A stretch of 64,000 nt of DNA, taken from positions 5,502,501-5,566,500 of the forward strand of contig JASJZH010000001.1 in the NCBI GenBank assembly GCA_037178975.1, in the 5' to 3' direction. A program made the translations under genes and the position numbers. A model generated the notes under the pieces. That model searched no databases and had not been told where the DNA came from. It saw nothing but the letters and a program-made list of their open reading frames with translations. Shown one piece after another: positions 34,944-55,794 of the stretch. Position 1 is the first letter of the stretch, and each line of letters begins with the position of its first letter. Source of the stretch: Oscheius tipulae (Eukaryota > Nematoda > Chromadorea > Rhabditida > Rhabditidae).

Positions 34944-37866
34944 ATGAACAGCAAGGTCAGTTATACGTTTGCTAGCTGGAGAATTTCAAAAATCTGATAA
35001 GAACTCCAGACCTTGAACTCTCTGGGCAGTAAAGTCATAGAGTGGTCGTAAATTCGCTTCTGTGTACCCAATTAAGTAGTTGCAGGTCGAGAAGATTACC
35101 TGTGTCGGAGCGGGATATGTGGGAGGTCCGACCTGTGCCATGATTGCCTGGAAATGCCCGGATATCCAGGTCACAGTGGTGGACATGAACAAGCAAAAAA
35201 TTGACGAGTGGAATTCAGACAAGCTCCCGATCTACGAGGTACAAATCTTCTCTTGTCGCGTTATTTCGAAAAGGCGCGTCTGGGTCTGACATTACAAGGA
35301 GGTTTTCGGGCTCAAAAAATGGTTTCTCGTCTTTGCGATGTTCTGCAAAGTTGCAGATCAGATCGAAAGCTACAACTTTGCAGAATTTCGAAAGACTGGA
35401 AAATGACGTGTTCGAGTCTTTCGAAATGTAGCAGCGCGCTGACTCTTTTCGGTCTGAAAACGATTCTTTTAAACTTTTTGATATTCTACAAAGTTGTAGA
35501 GAAGAGAAAAAGCTACAAGTTCATAGGACATCACACAGCTCAAAAACGTCATTTTGAACACGCAAAGTGGGTTAGAAGTAGCGCGCTCCTTGTTACCTGT
35601 CTCAATAATTTGTTGCAGCCAGGACTCGAGGAGATTGTGATGTCCTGCCGTGGCAAGAACCTTCACTTCTCCACGGATGTTGCCAAATCCGTTCGGGATG
35701 CTGATCTTATCTTCATCTCCGTCAACACTCCGACCAAGGAGTACGGAAGAGGCAAGGTGAGTAGGAGGACTCCCTGCCAACCCACCTTTCTCGGGAAAGC
35801 AAAATCAATCTTTCAGATGTTCTGCAAAGCTGTAGAGACGAAAAAGGTCTACAACTTTGCAGAATATCACGAAGCTGAAAAATGCTGTCTAGGGGGGTGC
35901 AAAAGGTTTCGAGGTGGTTATTTGGGTGATGGTTTCAGGGAATGGCCCCGGACCTAAAGTATGTTGAATCGGTGGCCAGAACTATTGCCCAGAATGCTGT
36001 CGGACCGAAGATTGTCGTCGAGAAGAGCACAGTGCCGGTCAAGGCTGCCGAGAGCATCGGAGCCATTCTTCGCGATGCACAAACGAACAACAGTCAGCTA
36101 TCCTTCCAGGTACCAGCGCCACTCTTTCCAGACAAAATCAGCTCTGCAGGTCCTCTCGAATCCAGAGTTCCTTGCCGAAGGTACCGCTATGCGCGATCTG
36201 GCCAATCCGGACCGTGTCCTCATTGGCGGGGAGTCGTCGACGAACGGCGAAATTGCGATCAAGGCACTGGTCGGAGTCTACGAGCACTGGGTTCCAAGGG
36301 AGAGGATTCTCACCACGAATACCTGGAGCTCGGAGCTTTCCAAGCTTGTCGCCAATGCTTTCCTAGCCCAAAGAATTTCCTCAATTAACTCCATCTCTGC
36401 CATTTGCGAGAAGACTGGAGCTGATATCCGAGAAGTTGCCTATGCTGTTGGATATGACAGCAGAATTGGCAACCAGTTCCTTCAGCCAAGTGTTGGTCAG
36501 TTTATTTTCCTGTGCAATTTACTCATTTTGCCCCCACATCTACTTGCATACTTTGGTCAAGTAAGGAAGCAGAAGTTGCAGTCCCTATTCAGACCGTTCT
36601 ATCTAGTCTTGTCTCGACTGTTCTATCCCTATCAGTCTCTCAAACTCTCTATCCCGAACTGTCTATCAAGAAGAGTTCAGGACAGAGTTAGAGCGAGGAC
36701 TCCTGCGAGTTCAGTTCTTGCCTGAGACGAAATGACAGAACGCAAACAGTATAGTTTTTCAGGATTCGGAGGCAGCTGTTTCCAGAAGGACGTCCTCTCA
36801 TTGGTCTACCTCTGCGAGTCGTTGAACCTGAAACAGGTGGCTGACTACTGGATGGGCGTCATCGCGATCAACGACTGGCAAAGGCGTCGTTTTGCCGATA
36901 AGGTCATTGCCGAACTGTTCAACACGGTCACGGACAAGAAGATTGCCGTCTTCGGCTTTGCCTTCAAGAAGAATACGGGTGATACTCGGTAGGGAGAAGA
37001 GGCTAGACACCGATCAATCCATTTACAGTGAATCCTCCGCCATCGCCGTTATCAAGCACCTGATGGAAGAGAGGGCCAAGGTCTCCATCTTCGATCCGAA
37101 AGTCACGGAAGGCCAGATGCGTTACGATCTCGAGGCTGTTACGAACAAGGAGACGGTCGAGAAGCTCATCACCATCCATCAAAATCCCTACAGTGCAGCT
37201 GAAGGAGCTCATGCCATCGTTGTTCTTACTGTAAGTCGGGGTCGTTTATAAGTCTCATTGATCCATAGGAATGGGACGAGTTCCGCCTCTACGACTACCA
37301 ACGTCTGTACGACTCGATGGAACACCCGGCTGCCATCTTTGACGGTCGACTCGTCTTGGATCAGAAGAAACTTCGTGGTTGGTAGAGGGTGGAGGCTAAA
37401 AGCTGCCTCGTAGATAGTTAGCATTAGTCACTGAGTTTTGAATACACCTGAATAGACAGCTAGATGCGCGAAGTGTCTAACCTCAAATAGCCATCCGAAG
37501 CGCCCGCGCGGCCTTCACTACATTGCGGCAGTTGGTTAGGACACCGACTATGAACCAACAATGGCTGGTCCGATCTCCGCGGAACAAATTTTTTTGCTGT
37601 GGTCATTTTTCGACAGTTTCGCTTTGTCCAGTAGGCGCGCAGCAAGAGTATAAATTACCAAAACCCCTGTATTTCAAAGTGCTGCGCACCAACTCTTCCA
37701 TATAGACCCGGTTAAAAAGCAGAGTATCCAGCCCCAACGGTTGAGAGCTATTGCGCTGTCAGATTCGTCCTATAGTGTCGATGTTTCAGAAATCGGATTC
37801 CGGACCTTCGCCATCGGTTCGGCTCCGGACCAGGCCTACAATCTGTTTGGACAATCCGGCTACTAA
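34944..37866 (+). CDS. ugdh: UDP-glucose 6-dehydrogenase (SQV-4 type)
   Basis: Oxidises UDP-glucose to UDP-glucuronate with two NAD+, feeding glycosaminoglycan synthesis in the cytosol. Nine exons: 34944-34955, 35086-35238, 35619-35756, 35939-36109, 36150-36495, 36763-36988, 37029-37230, 37269-37377, 37790-37866 (477 residues). The Rossmann motif is [18 protein letters not shown]; the catalytic Cys lies in [16 protein letters not shown]; other blocks are [30 protein letters not shown] and [18 protein letters not shown]. The first exon is only four codons. Long introns carry three hairpin copies (35239-35618 and 35757-35938) and a tRNA-like piece (37378-37789). Reading through the last intron would end the protein two codons later, so retention would give a truncated form. 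AATAAA at 37949-37954. Confidence 0.95.
35337..35387. repeat. Hairpin element copy (UGDH intron 2)
   Basis: Near-consensus arms gatgttctgcaaagttgcag and ctacaactttgcagaa. Confidence 0.85.
35480..35532. repeat. Hairpin element copy (UGDH intron 2)
   Basis: gatattctacaaagttgtag with a diverged right arm ctacaagttcataggacatc. Confidence 0.8.
35816..35868. repeat. Hairpin element copy (UGDH intron 3)
   Basis: gatgttctgcaaagctgtag and ctacaactttgcagaatatc. The host intron is only 182 bp, so the element with its flanks makes up much of it. Confidence 0.85.
37521..37583 (+). repeat. tRNA-like piece 3 (UGDH last intron)
   Basis: TGCGGCAGTTGGTTAGGAC as A box and GGTCCGATCTCC as B-box-like end, 34 nt apart. 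Confidence 0.55.
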
Positions 37867-39371
37867 AGCCCGAGTCTTTCTGCCTAGTTCCGCCTTTCAT
37901 AATGTGATTTCTTCCCGATTCCCTTACAAATAATTCACTTTGGTACGAAATAAAGATTTATCAATACATACGTAAAGCCTCTAGAGTAAAGGATTGTGTA
38001 TTGATGTCCGGACGAAGGAGAAGAGACACCGATAAAAGTATAGATCACAACGTTTTCAAGGTGGAGGGTCCCTTGCGATTGAGAGAGAGCGAGGCGAGTA
38101 GTAGACACAAAGTATTAATGGGCAGTAGGGGGCGAATATTACTTTCAATTAAGGATATTGTACACTGTCGTTGCGGAGGAAGTACTATAGTACACAGAGT
38201 TTTGGGAGAGACGAAGAAGTAGATAAGGGCGGAAGATTAAGCCTCAGAAACTCTGCCAAGACGTCGCAACCTCACTGAAAAATTCATTTAGATTGTCTGT
38301 CTGATCTTACAGCCGTTTAAATTTTTATGAACAGCTTGGTGTAATGGTACAAGGCGCAATTTCGACCTAGATGACCCGAGTTCGCACCCCGTTAGCCTCA
38401 AAGTGATTGAGAAAGCTTTTTTTGAGAAGAAAAGGCATAGGAATGGCTCTCAAGGATTAGAAGTCAACCGATTTACACGAAAATTAGCTATAAAGAGACG
38501 ACAGCCAACATTGTAGTGTTATTAATGAGGAACTCCCGAACGCGACAGCAGTCGGATATTACAGCAAGAAAAATTATTTTTTTCTTCGGTCTTCCAAGGT
38601 TTTTCTCTCTTGATCGGTTTCTCGCGTCTCGACAGCTGTGCTCACAGAAAATGGGACACACGTTTCAAGATAACAATTCACATTCAGAGAGGGGAGCTCT
38701 ATTTGTTCAAGAGCTGGCACACTCTCGGAAGCAAAAAGAAGTGTCACAAAACATTTCGGAACAGTATTCGGGGTTGAAGATTAGTCTTTTGATCTCGCAA
38801 ATATTGAAATGTATCAGAAATACTATAAATCAGCACAAAACTTTTTCGTCAGAAGATTTGAGGGTTATAACTTTTTCATTTTGTTCATGGTGTAGAGCAT
38901 GCAGCTTGCAAAGGAAAACTAGTAAAAGGCGAGTTGAAATCTCGACAAAACAGGCTTCTAACAAAAGGTTGGCCGTTTCTAACATTCTGAGCATCTCTAC
39001 TATCGAAAGAGCGATGGTTTCTGCGACGGACTGTTTGTTTGTCCGAGGCCACTAAATAGAAGCGAGCCAATTATCTTGTTCAAAAGTTCGTTGTTCAGAA
39101 ACAGTTATTGCTTAAACTGGGTGGTCAGTCAACTTTGAAGTTCGAGATAGAACGAGGTGTTCTTGGAAAGAGTCCATTCCTCGTTGAACTCCATGCTACG
39201 AATCGTAATCAAAGTATATAGTAATTCAGGTTTATAAAAGTTGCTATTTTTTTTAACCAAAGATCAAGGCTTTTCGCTGTTTAATACTATCCGAAAGATA
39301 GGTAAAGAACCTTAGAAGGCAGCTCATTATGTACATTAAAAAAGTGAGAAAATGAAGCATAAAGGACCCAC
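37867..39371. other. Spacer UGDH / tropomodulin
   Basis: Holds the UGDH AATAAA, a tRNA-like piece, and the last short coding piece of tropomodulin near 39250-39371, whose exact splice is unclear. A 179-codon open frame at 38516-39055 shows no family or codon signal. Confidence 0.4.
38330..38394 (+). repeat. tRNA-like piece 4
   Basis: CTTGGTGTAATGGTACAAGG as A box and GAGTTCGCACC as B box on the plus strand. No closing acceptor stem. Confidence 0.5.
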
Positions 39372-42300
39372 ATCGTTCGTAATTCCGTTCAAGGGCTTCG
39401 GAAACACGATGCCGGGCCTCCATCGACTGGAAGGCCACTCCAACCCGTAGCAGTGAATCGTTGTCCTCGACCGACATCATCATATCCATTTCGATCTGAT
39501 TGCCGAGCACCGATTGTCTCTGAAAAGTGATCTTATTCTTCGATTCCTGTCTCAAAGTATCCCCGAAATGATAATATTTTTCCAAGGTGATTGATGGCAG
39601 TCATGAGCTATTTTCCAATCAGTTTAAGTGAAAGATTCCTCGATGGAGGCATGTTTACCTCCCCGCTCAAGAAATTGAAACTACGGGGGCAAAAACACTG
39701 CCGCCCCGTGAATCCGCGACAAATATTTGAACAGCGTGTGGACATGGAGATAAATTAAGCATTTTAAATTGTCTGCCTTTCAAGGTTTAGCAATTAGGTT
39801 GCTTGAATGAAAAAAGCTTTTAAGTACATGACCCGGGATCGATCCCCGTGGTTTCACGAATTTGAGGTTTGCAAGAACACGAAGTCTAAAATAGTAACAT
39901 ACCTGATTCTCGGCCCGAAATTCCACTAAACTCTGTGTTTTCAGCGTGGCGCGCAATAATTTGGCCAATAGCTCCGGCGTAATAAAATTAGATTCAATGT
40001 TGAGTATTCGGAGCGATGGGGACGTCTCCAGCAGTTCAACAAGACCCTAAATTACCGTATTTAACACGGGAAATAAGCAAAACAAACCCTAGCCTCACTA
40101 TCGGAAATGGCCGTATTGGCCATGCTGATCTTCTGAATGTGCTTGCTGTTGCAGGCCGCGGTGATGAGTGTTCGAATCCGTTCCTGGAAGAATTTATCGG
40201 ATAAACGGAGCTCGAGGCGGAAAATACCTTAGAGACCCGTTTCATGTTGTTAATATTGACTTCTGTTAGATTCTGGTCGTCATCCTCGAGCATCTTGATG
40301 CACTCTTCAACATCTGTTTCATTATCCGGCTCATCAGGCATCATCTTGGGCTCGTAGGCGCGGATCACGCTACTGAAACGAGCCAATAAAAAAGAGGAAT
40401 CGAAAGAGACGAACCTGAAGGTGGTACCAGTATTGTCGTCCTGTCCCTTGCCTTTAAGAGCATTGAAATATTGGGGCTGGTTGAGGACGTTGTGCATGCC
40501 GAGAATGCCGGCCAAGTCAACGAGATCCTTCTCGGGAGCGTAGTCCAGAGCCTCTTCGAGTTCATCGTCATCGAGATCGAGCTCGATCGGCATCTCAATC
40601 GGCCCGTGGGCTGGCTCCTCCTTCTCGTCGTCCATGCTCTTGTCCTCCCAGATTTTGCCTGGAAAAAATGAGGACATTTTGGTACTGCTATGCTATCGAC
40701 ATAAAGCAACAAAATTTTGCGGTTTTTAAAAATTTTTGTTGCGAATAGCTTGAGAATGATCGGGCTGAATCTCCAGTGATGGATTTGAAGGGAACATCAA
40801 TGTTGTTTGTTTTAAAAAAGCAGATGGGATCGAGATGGCGTTCAAATAGAATGAAATGACGAGGTAAAAGTCAAAGTTGACCTGATCCCTCAGGTTGTAC
40901 CCGCATGCAATTGAGCTCGCTCTTGCATTGTTTACGGGTCAAACTTTATCTTTATCTTTTTTTTTATAAGTCAATAGAAGTTCGATTAATCGAGAGATTA
41001 AGGGGAAAAGCCAACATTTGAGTCTCAAACAACATGTTACAAGTTAGATGGGCTGACAAAATTAACCGTTTAAAAGAGTAGGAGGAGGGACAGATTCACT
41101 TGGACAGGAAAATTGATAACCAACCTCGTTTCAATCCGGCCGAAAAGGGGACGACATCCTCCCAATCCTTCTCGCTCTTGGCCTGCTCCTCCAGGTAGTT
41201 GAGCAGCTTTTCGCGTTTGTACGGCCCGGTCGGATCCTTCGTCGTCTGATCACGACATCGCTGTGAAGGAGGCAGCATCGAGTTCTTAAATCTCGTATGA
41301 AGTATCCACAGCCTATTTGCGGTGAAAGCACACAGAAAACCCTTTTTTGGAGGCACTTCGCCCGCATGACCGGCTCTCAATACGGGGCTCCCAAACAACA
41401 GCTGTGTTGATTGCTCCTGGAAGTTTTTCAGCATTACTTCTGGTTTTCAAGAAAAAAAATCGCTTGAACACGGGCGTTTCCGGCGCCATGACCACAAATA
41501 CCTCTCAGCCTGCCAGCACACATGTTGTGCCCTTGAGCATCACACATTTTACTAGCCACCAAGCTCACGGAGAGGGGGAGAAAGCCCCCCGTCAGCCGGC
41601 TCTCTCTCAAGTGGCGACTGATTCGAGTGATTGGTTCGGCACCGTATTATGTAAATATTACGATTGTCAATCAATAAATTCATCAGGTGACTCGTAGGGT
41701 TCCGTGTAAACGCGGATCAAGAGGTCTCAAATGGGGGAGAAAGGTCAGCAGGTTGTAAGAGAGAATGCGGAACAAGGCATCGGGTACATTGAGAATTTTG
41801 AAAGTGCAACAGGGTTGTCTTACATAGAAAAAGAGGTTTTTGACAAAGTTGCATGGCAAATATTTGACGAACAATTGAGTCTTTATGGACCAAAAGCACG
41901 GCTGAGATGTGTTGATTTTCGCCTGCCTCAATGGGAAATGATTCACGTTCCATCGCGAGAAAATTTCGAAAAATTTTCAGCTGCTTTCAGCCTTCTACTT
42001 GTTCTTTCTCCGCATATTCTAAGAGCGGGATCAGCAGCTGCGGAAATTTGAGCCTCGGGAACAGACAGAAGGTTTCTATGAAAAACAGCAGCGAGCATTA
42101 GGTGCCAATCAGAGTCGGGAAATGAGTGGTCATTAGCCGCTCGTAGAAATGGAAGTGAATCAAGAAAAAAAGACCTACATCTGGATCAAAATCGTTGTTC
42201 AAATCCTCCAATTCCTCGGCACTCAAATGTCCTAGAATCCCTTCCAAATCGGTGTCGTCGAGTTCCTGAAATTGGGCTCATATCTTGGGACAAGAGAGTG

Positions 42301-42939
42301 AAATTATGAGAACCGAGGGGAACATTTGTAGAAACATTTCATCGCGAAATAGTTTTACTGCATAGAAAATTGCGTGCAAAACCACTTTACAGACTGAACA
42401 ATCGTTTCGCCGGGAACTGAACAACTGATTTACCGCTATTTTGCTACGGTTTTTTCACTGGATTGGTATAAAATAGCCATAAACTCACTCGAAGCCCCTT
42501 GGCTTGGATCTTGCCAAGCGCTGCAGCTTTCGAGGGCAGTCCAGACGGCGCTGCCGAAAAGGATTTCTCCTCGGAGTAATAGCTGGAAATAAACCAGGTT
42601 AGACGGCACGATTTGGACGATGACCGAACCTATGATAGACACGCGAGCGTGGGAAAAACGGTTGCTCGTTGGTCGAGTCCATTTCATACGCACCGAGAGG
42701 TTGGGGCAGAGCAAGAGAACTGTGCGCGCGGTCGGGTGGAGCCCCCCTCGCGGTCCAAAGCAAACATCGAACAAACACTCCAACACTTCCCCTAACCTAC
42801 TTGCTCTCCCTCGTTGCGCTCAGTGTTTATTTTGGAACAATTAGGGGCGCGAATCACGCGCATTTGCATATTGTCCATAACAGGAAAGTTTTCATGAAAA
42901 GAACCCAAAAGAATGAAGAACTTACTCGCTCTTGCTCAT
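39372..42939 (-). CDS. tmod: Tropomodulin
   Basis: Caps pointed ends of actin filaments with tropomyosin. Exons 42939-42926, 42582-42489, 42265-42179, 41284-41125, 40658-40415, 40372-40228, 40183-40088, 40046-39903, 39519-39372; one more short exon below 39371 is needed for the end. The tropomyosin-binding start has LDDTDLEGILGHLSAEELED; then DQTTKDPTGPYKREKLLNYL and GKIWEDKSM; LVDLAGILGMH; the leucine-rich-repeat half has VEECIKMLEDDDQNLTEVNI, RILNIESNFITPELLA, and QSVLGNQIEMDMM. The first exon is 14 nt (MSKS), typical of a split start. The family end (a basic NDLVRKRR-like tail) is not clearly seen. The intron 40416-40373 region reads through in frame (42 nt). Confidence 0.92.
39783..39850 (+). 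repeat. tRNA-like piece 5 (tropomodulin intron)
   Basis: TTTAGCAATTAGGTTGC and CGGGATCGATCCCCG resemble A and B boxes, the latter as a perfect T-arm-like stem. Confidence 0.45.
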
Positions 42940-43843
42940 CTCTGTAAGTTGAGCGAGAATAGACGGCGATTACACGGACTGGGGACAAAAGCAAAGGCGA
43001 TCAATACAAGTGACGGGCTGCTGGGTAGCAGGCGGCTGCCTCTAACCCATCCGGCATCACAGCGCTCAGCGCCCCGACCCCAGATAACATATTTTGCATG
43101 AAATATGGGCCACCTTCTCCACTCGAAGAGATGGGTCAAAGTGGCCGTCTGTTCTAGATGAATAAGACGCTAGTCAACAGCCGAAATGACGGAGAATGAG
43201 ACAGCAATGAATCGGGATGTGATCAGACAATAGTACAAACTACGGATCTTGATGCCAAAAAATGACAAAGAGTTCGATTCAGAACTTTCTTCAGTAGGAT
43301 CTTCCAATTCGCACGCAGAACGCCTGTACCGGCTAACAGTCCGAGAAAGAAGAAAAGGGCCCCAAATCAACAAGAGAAAGCTTCCAAACTGAAGAGACTT
43401 CTGAAGAATTGTTTTTTTTTTGTTCTATACTAGCCGAAATCTAGGCTACTTATCTATGGAAACGGTCTAGTGAATGTTTTTAAACTGTATTATGTCTGTG
43501 GAAAAAAAAGAAGAGACTGCGCGGAGAAAAAGGAAAGAAAAGAGGAATGGAGATGAATATCCGCAGTTGAGAAGTAATAAAACGCGGTTTGAAACGGCGG
43601 GTAAGTTGGTGCTCAGCAAAGTCGTGTACAGTAACCCGAGATCGGTGATTTTTCTCTTTCTGTCAATTTTTCCGCATGTACTTTGTTGTCACAAAACACC
43701 TCTTCAAGATCTCCAAACGCTCATGAAATTGCAGAAACAGTCAATCCTTTTCTGTCTGTCAATACGATCGAGGACAACATCTTCTTTCAAAATGACAATG
43801 TTCTATCTTATGCTACTTTTTCCAGGATACTCGCTAGCAGAAA
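42940..43843. other. Divergent spacer tropomodulin / eIF3h
   Basis: Likely promoters of both genes. A 125-codon open frame at 43474-43851 ends across the eIF3h start and looks fortuitous. Confidence 0.4.
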
Positions 43844-45160
43844 ATGGCTAGCCTAGCCACAGCTTCGTCCACATTGGTCAGACCTACGGTCAAAGTTGTC
43901 CAGATGGATTCCTTGGTGGTAATGAAGATTATCAAGCATGTGGACAGCGAACTCTACGCCGGAATGAGCGAGGTCCGTGTGCTTTCCATCTTTCTATTGC
44001 GTCTTTTACAGGTGGCCGGAGAGTCTTGTCAAGGACTTCTGACCGGACTTGTCTGCCTCGATGAAGAACGTCTTGAAGTCACTAACTCGTTCCCGACTCC
44101 ACGAGCTGAACCCGTAGCCGATGGGGACGAGCTCGGAGGAGCCACGGAGAGTGCCGTGGCAATGGCCAATGAAAACGAGCTGATGAATACTTTGAGAAAA
44201 TTCAGGTTCGTGTACTTTTATTGTCTTTCGTAGTTAGTGTTTAGGCAAATGAATATAGACTATGAACTCGTTGGATTCTACCAGGCGCATGCTTTCGGAG
44301 CCTGCTTCAATCAAGACGTGGTCGAATCTATGCATGTCTACCAGGAACACGGTCCCGATGGAATCCTTCTCGTCTACGGTAGACCCCTTTGCTCTTTGCC
44401 TTTCATAAAAAAAAACACAGATCCTGTCAAGACCCGAATGGGACAACTCTCTCTGAAAGCCTATCGTCTGGAATTCGATGCCCTGAAGCTCTGCGCCCAG
44501 GAGGATTGGAGTCCCGAGGCCGTGAAGGCTTCCGGTCTGACCTACGAGAATATGTTCGAGGAGCTGCCGATCAGCATCAAGAGCTCACATCTCGTCAACG
44601 TCATGATGGCCGAGCTTGCCCTCGCGCCGAGCAGAACTCCTAATGCGGCTGCTGGATACTTGAAGCTGGGAACTGGAAGGTACGAGTGTTTCTTATTATT
44701 TTTACGTGTTCCTATATCTTCAGGTCTCTGGAAAAGTGCGTCCGCGGAATCATGACCAATGTTGACGAGTTAAACAAGTCGATCACCTCCATTTCCAAGT
44801 ACATGGGAGACAAGCAGCGCCACGACAACCACGTCTTCAATCTTGCCCAGAAACGAGTACCCCTTTCTTCCGTTCCAGCGCGTTAAAAACTGTTTGTAGC
44901 AGATCGAGAACGAGCAGAGACAATCGCGTGGCGAGCAACCGCTGCCGATGGATGATATCAAGAGGCTCAAGGCACCCGTTCTCCAGGCTCGCAATGGAAT
45001 GGTTGACTCGTTTCTCCAATGCCGTGAAATCGACGCGCTTCACGACTTCTGCCGGGCCGTGACGGGAGAGAACGTTGCAAAAATCTTCCTGGCCGAATCT
45101 GTAGCCGAAGAGAAGCTGCTGAGCAAGGACCGCAAGCTCAGCACCAGCACAACTCGTTAG
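43844..45160 (+). CDS. eif3h: Translation initiation factor eIF3 subunit h
   Basis: MPN-domain subunit of the eIF3 complex. Six exons (43844-43972, 44012-44205, 44245-44378, 44421-44679, 44724-44856, 44900-45160) give 369 residues. The MPN fold starts VKVVQMDSLVVMKIIKHV and continues with GLLTGLVCLDEERLEVTNSF; NIDYELVGFYQAHAFGACFN occupies the JAMM position without the full metal motif, as in eIF3h (non-catalytic). Later blocks are GQLSLKAYRL, NMFEELPISIKSSHLVN and the conserved RQSRGEQPLP. The first intron is 39 nt. AATAAA at 45275-45280, about 110 bp from the convergent CAD stop. Confidence 0.95.
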
Positions 45161-45274
45161 TAATCGATTGTATTGTTTTTATGCTATGTATGGTGCTTCA
45201 TATTAGTGTTCCCTTTTGTTGATTGAACTTTTCTTTCACTTTTTCCTTTGCAGATTAGATTATGGGACAGTGAA

Positions 45275-45315
45275 AATAAAACTCGTCGATCAGGCTTCCC
45301 GGATTCATATTTATT
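45275..45315. promoter_or_regulatory. Opposed poly(A) signals of eIF3h and CAD
   Basis: AATAAA on the plus strand at 45275-45280 and on the minus strand at 45310-45315, so the two convergent transcripts should end almost on top of each other. Confidence 0.6.
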
Positions 45316-45386
45316 CAGTACTCGTACAGAAAAGGCTTTTTCTCTCTCGGAATATACAACATTGTAAAGTGAACAGCTAAGGCACT

Positions 45387-53990
<8,604 letters not shown>

Positions 53991-54475
53991 GGTTTCCCAG
54001 TGCATTCGGAGCCAAGCGTTCTGAAAGTCAAAAAATAAGATAACGAAGAATGTATGGGAATGACCCAAGATGGGGGCGGGAAAGGACCGTAGATTACGGA
54101 TCGACGCGATGGGCTGCGAAAGCGCCACTGAAGAAAATCGAATCCGCGGAGAAAAGCACACCTGTGATTACTGAGGTCATGATTAACATGGACTCACTCA
54201 CGATCAAAGGTGCCGGCCGAGTCTCTTTATGAATCAGGAGAGGAACAAACAGCAAAAAATAGTTTTGGGCAGGAGATAAGATAGTGTATACTGTAAACAG
54301 TTCACAAGCTCTTTTTCGGAGGTCAAGTATTGGCTCATGTTGTGTACGGTTTCGATCCGGGCTACACTTTTCCAGAACTTCAAAAAGCTTGTAAGTAACT
54401 ATTGACGCCTGAATTGTACCGAAGGCGCCACCCCAGCTCCAAAAACTAGCTCAAAACAGTATTTTCATGCTTAAC

Positions 54476-54528
54476 CATGTTCTGCAAAGTTGTAGCGTTT
54501 GATCCGGACTACAACTTTGTAGAACATC
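54476..54528. repeat. Hairpin element copy (intergenic)
   Basis: catgttctgcaaagttgtag and ctacaactttgtagaacatc; arms nearly perfect, 13-nt loop. Confidence 0.85.
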
Positions 54529-55298
54529 GACAACTGGGAAAACCAGTGCATGGGCTAGAAAAAGTGGCTGCTAAGTTTGTCAACATGTTGACACCTCTTC
54601 AAAAAAACTATCCTGTCTAGTTTCAAAGAAAGGACTCTGGCAATGGGAACAGGATCAGGAGATTCTGACAAAAAACACGATAATTGACCCTCGGATATCT
54701 TGGAAAATGGAAGGAGGTGGGGCAAAAAGGAGACAGTCGGCTGTCAACAAACATCCTGACGTCAGCTGATTTTTCAAAAAGGGGGATACGTATAAATACG
54801 TAATCTCGCGTCGTCTTCGAGTGAGCAAACAACTGAAACTTAGAATTTGAACTTTTTTTTTCTATTCGGGTGACAAGTTGGGTGATTGGGCGGGAAGAAC
54901 AGATCTCAAAGGACTTCCGCTTCAGTACTGAAAGTAACGGAAATTCTTTTTTTTTGGAGCACAAAAAGTTCAGGGCAAAGTCGGGGTAGTGTCTCGAAAA
55001 AAGGGCGAGTGGTCATTTGCCGACGGCGGGGGGAGACAGACGGCTGCCCTTTTGATAAGCAGAGCGGTCAAGCAAGATAACAGCTGCCCTCTCCGAAAAT
55101 GTTCGAAACGGTATTGGCCAGAGAATGGGAGAGAGGAACGTGAGCTCTGGTCGAGTGTTTCTCGTCCAGAGACACGTCTGTCTTCGAAATAAAGAGGCTC
55201 GCACTTTGTGTTGGCTGCACCCTCTTTCTTCCCGACGAGACAACATGCCCACTTCACGTGGGCCAACTGACCCTTACTCTTTTTTCAGTTCTCTGGTC

Positions 55299-55340
55299 AG
55301 CTGCAGGCGGCGAGAGTTGCAGGAAGGGTTCAGTTGTCAG
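55299..55340 (+). repeat. 42-bp direct duplication, copy 1
   Basis: Begins agctgcaggcggcgagagtt and ends gggttcagttgtcag; identical to 55520-55561. Confidence 0.85.
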
Positions 55341-55519
55341 TCTTAAGAGTCTGACGAAGTCAATAGGGGAGTACAGAGGTAGTCACTCTTCCTCAGATTC
55401 TCTGGAAACCTGTTAAATAGCCGAGCAATCTGTTGTTAAGGTTTCGAGTCTTGTATAGAGTTCCTGATCGAAAACAGGCAAGAAGTGGCTACTAACTTTT
55501 CTTTCATTTCTTTGATCAG

Positions 55520-55561
55520 AGCTGCAGGCGGCGAGAGTTGCAGGAAGGGTTCAGTTGTCAG
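55520..55561 (+). repeat. 42-bp direct duplication, copy 2
   Basis: Identical to 55299-55340, 221 bp downstream. Both copies are followed by related sequence (tcagtc/tcagcc, then tacagag-tagtc). Confidence 0.85.
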
Positions 55562-55794
55562 CCTTCTGTACAGAGATAGTCAATGAACATGTCGAGTCAT
55601 GGGATTAGATAGAGGTAACTGCAGGCTGCTCATAGTCATTCTCACGAGTGTGTTTTAATAAAAAATCTTTCGGCAGCTCAGTCTGTTTTATCTCCTCGAA
55701 ACTCTATTCATGCCATCCCATTTCAGCATTCAGAATGTTCTATTCTAACGACCTGTAGCCCCCATCAAATCCAACGGCAGTGCCACAATCCTCA

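Larger units (their letters stand above)
53991..55794. other. Spacer upstream of CAD and of the GILT-like gene
   Basis: Contains a strong hairpin copy at 54476-54528 and the 42-bp direct duplication at 55299/55520. No exon is supported, though the duplications sit after ttttcag- or tgatcag-type acceptors. Confidence 0.45.

Noticed and set aside
38516-39055. A 179-codon open frame after UGDH
   Set aside because: Starts without context, composition is that of AT-rich spacer, no splice sites, domain or poly(A) signal support it.
43474-43851. A 125-codon open frame before eIF3h
   Set aside because: Overlaps the eIF3h start in another frame and looks like chance; perhaps a uORF region at most.
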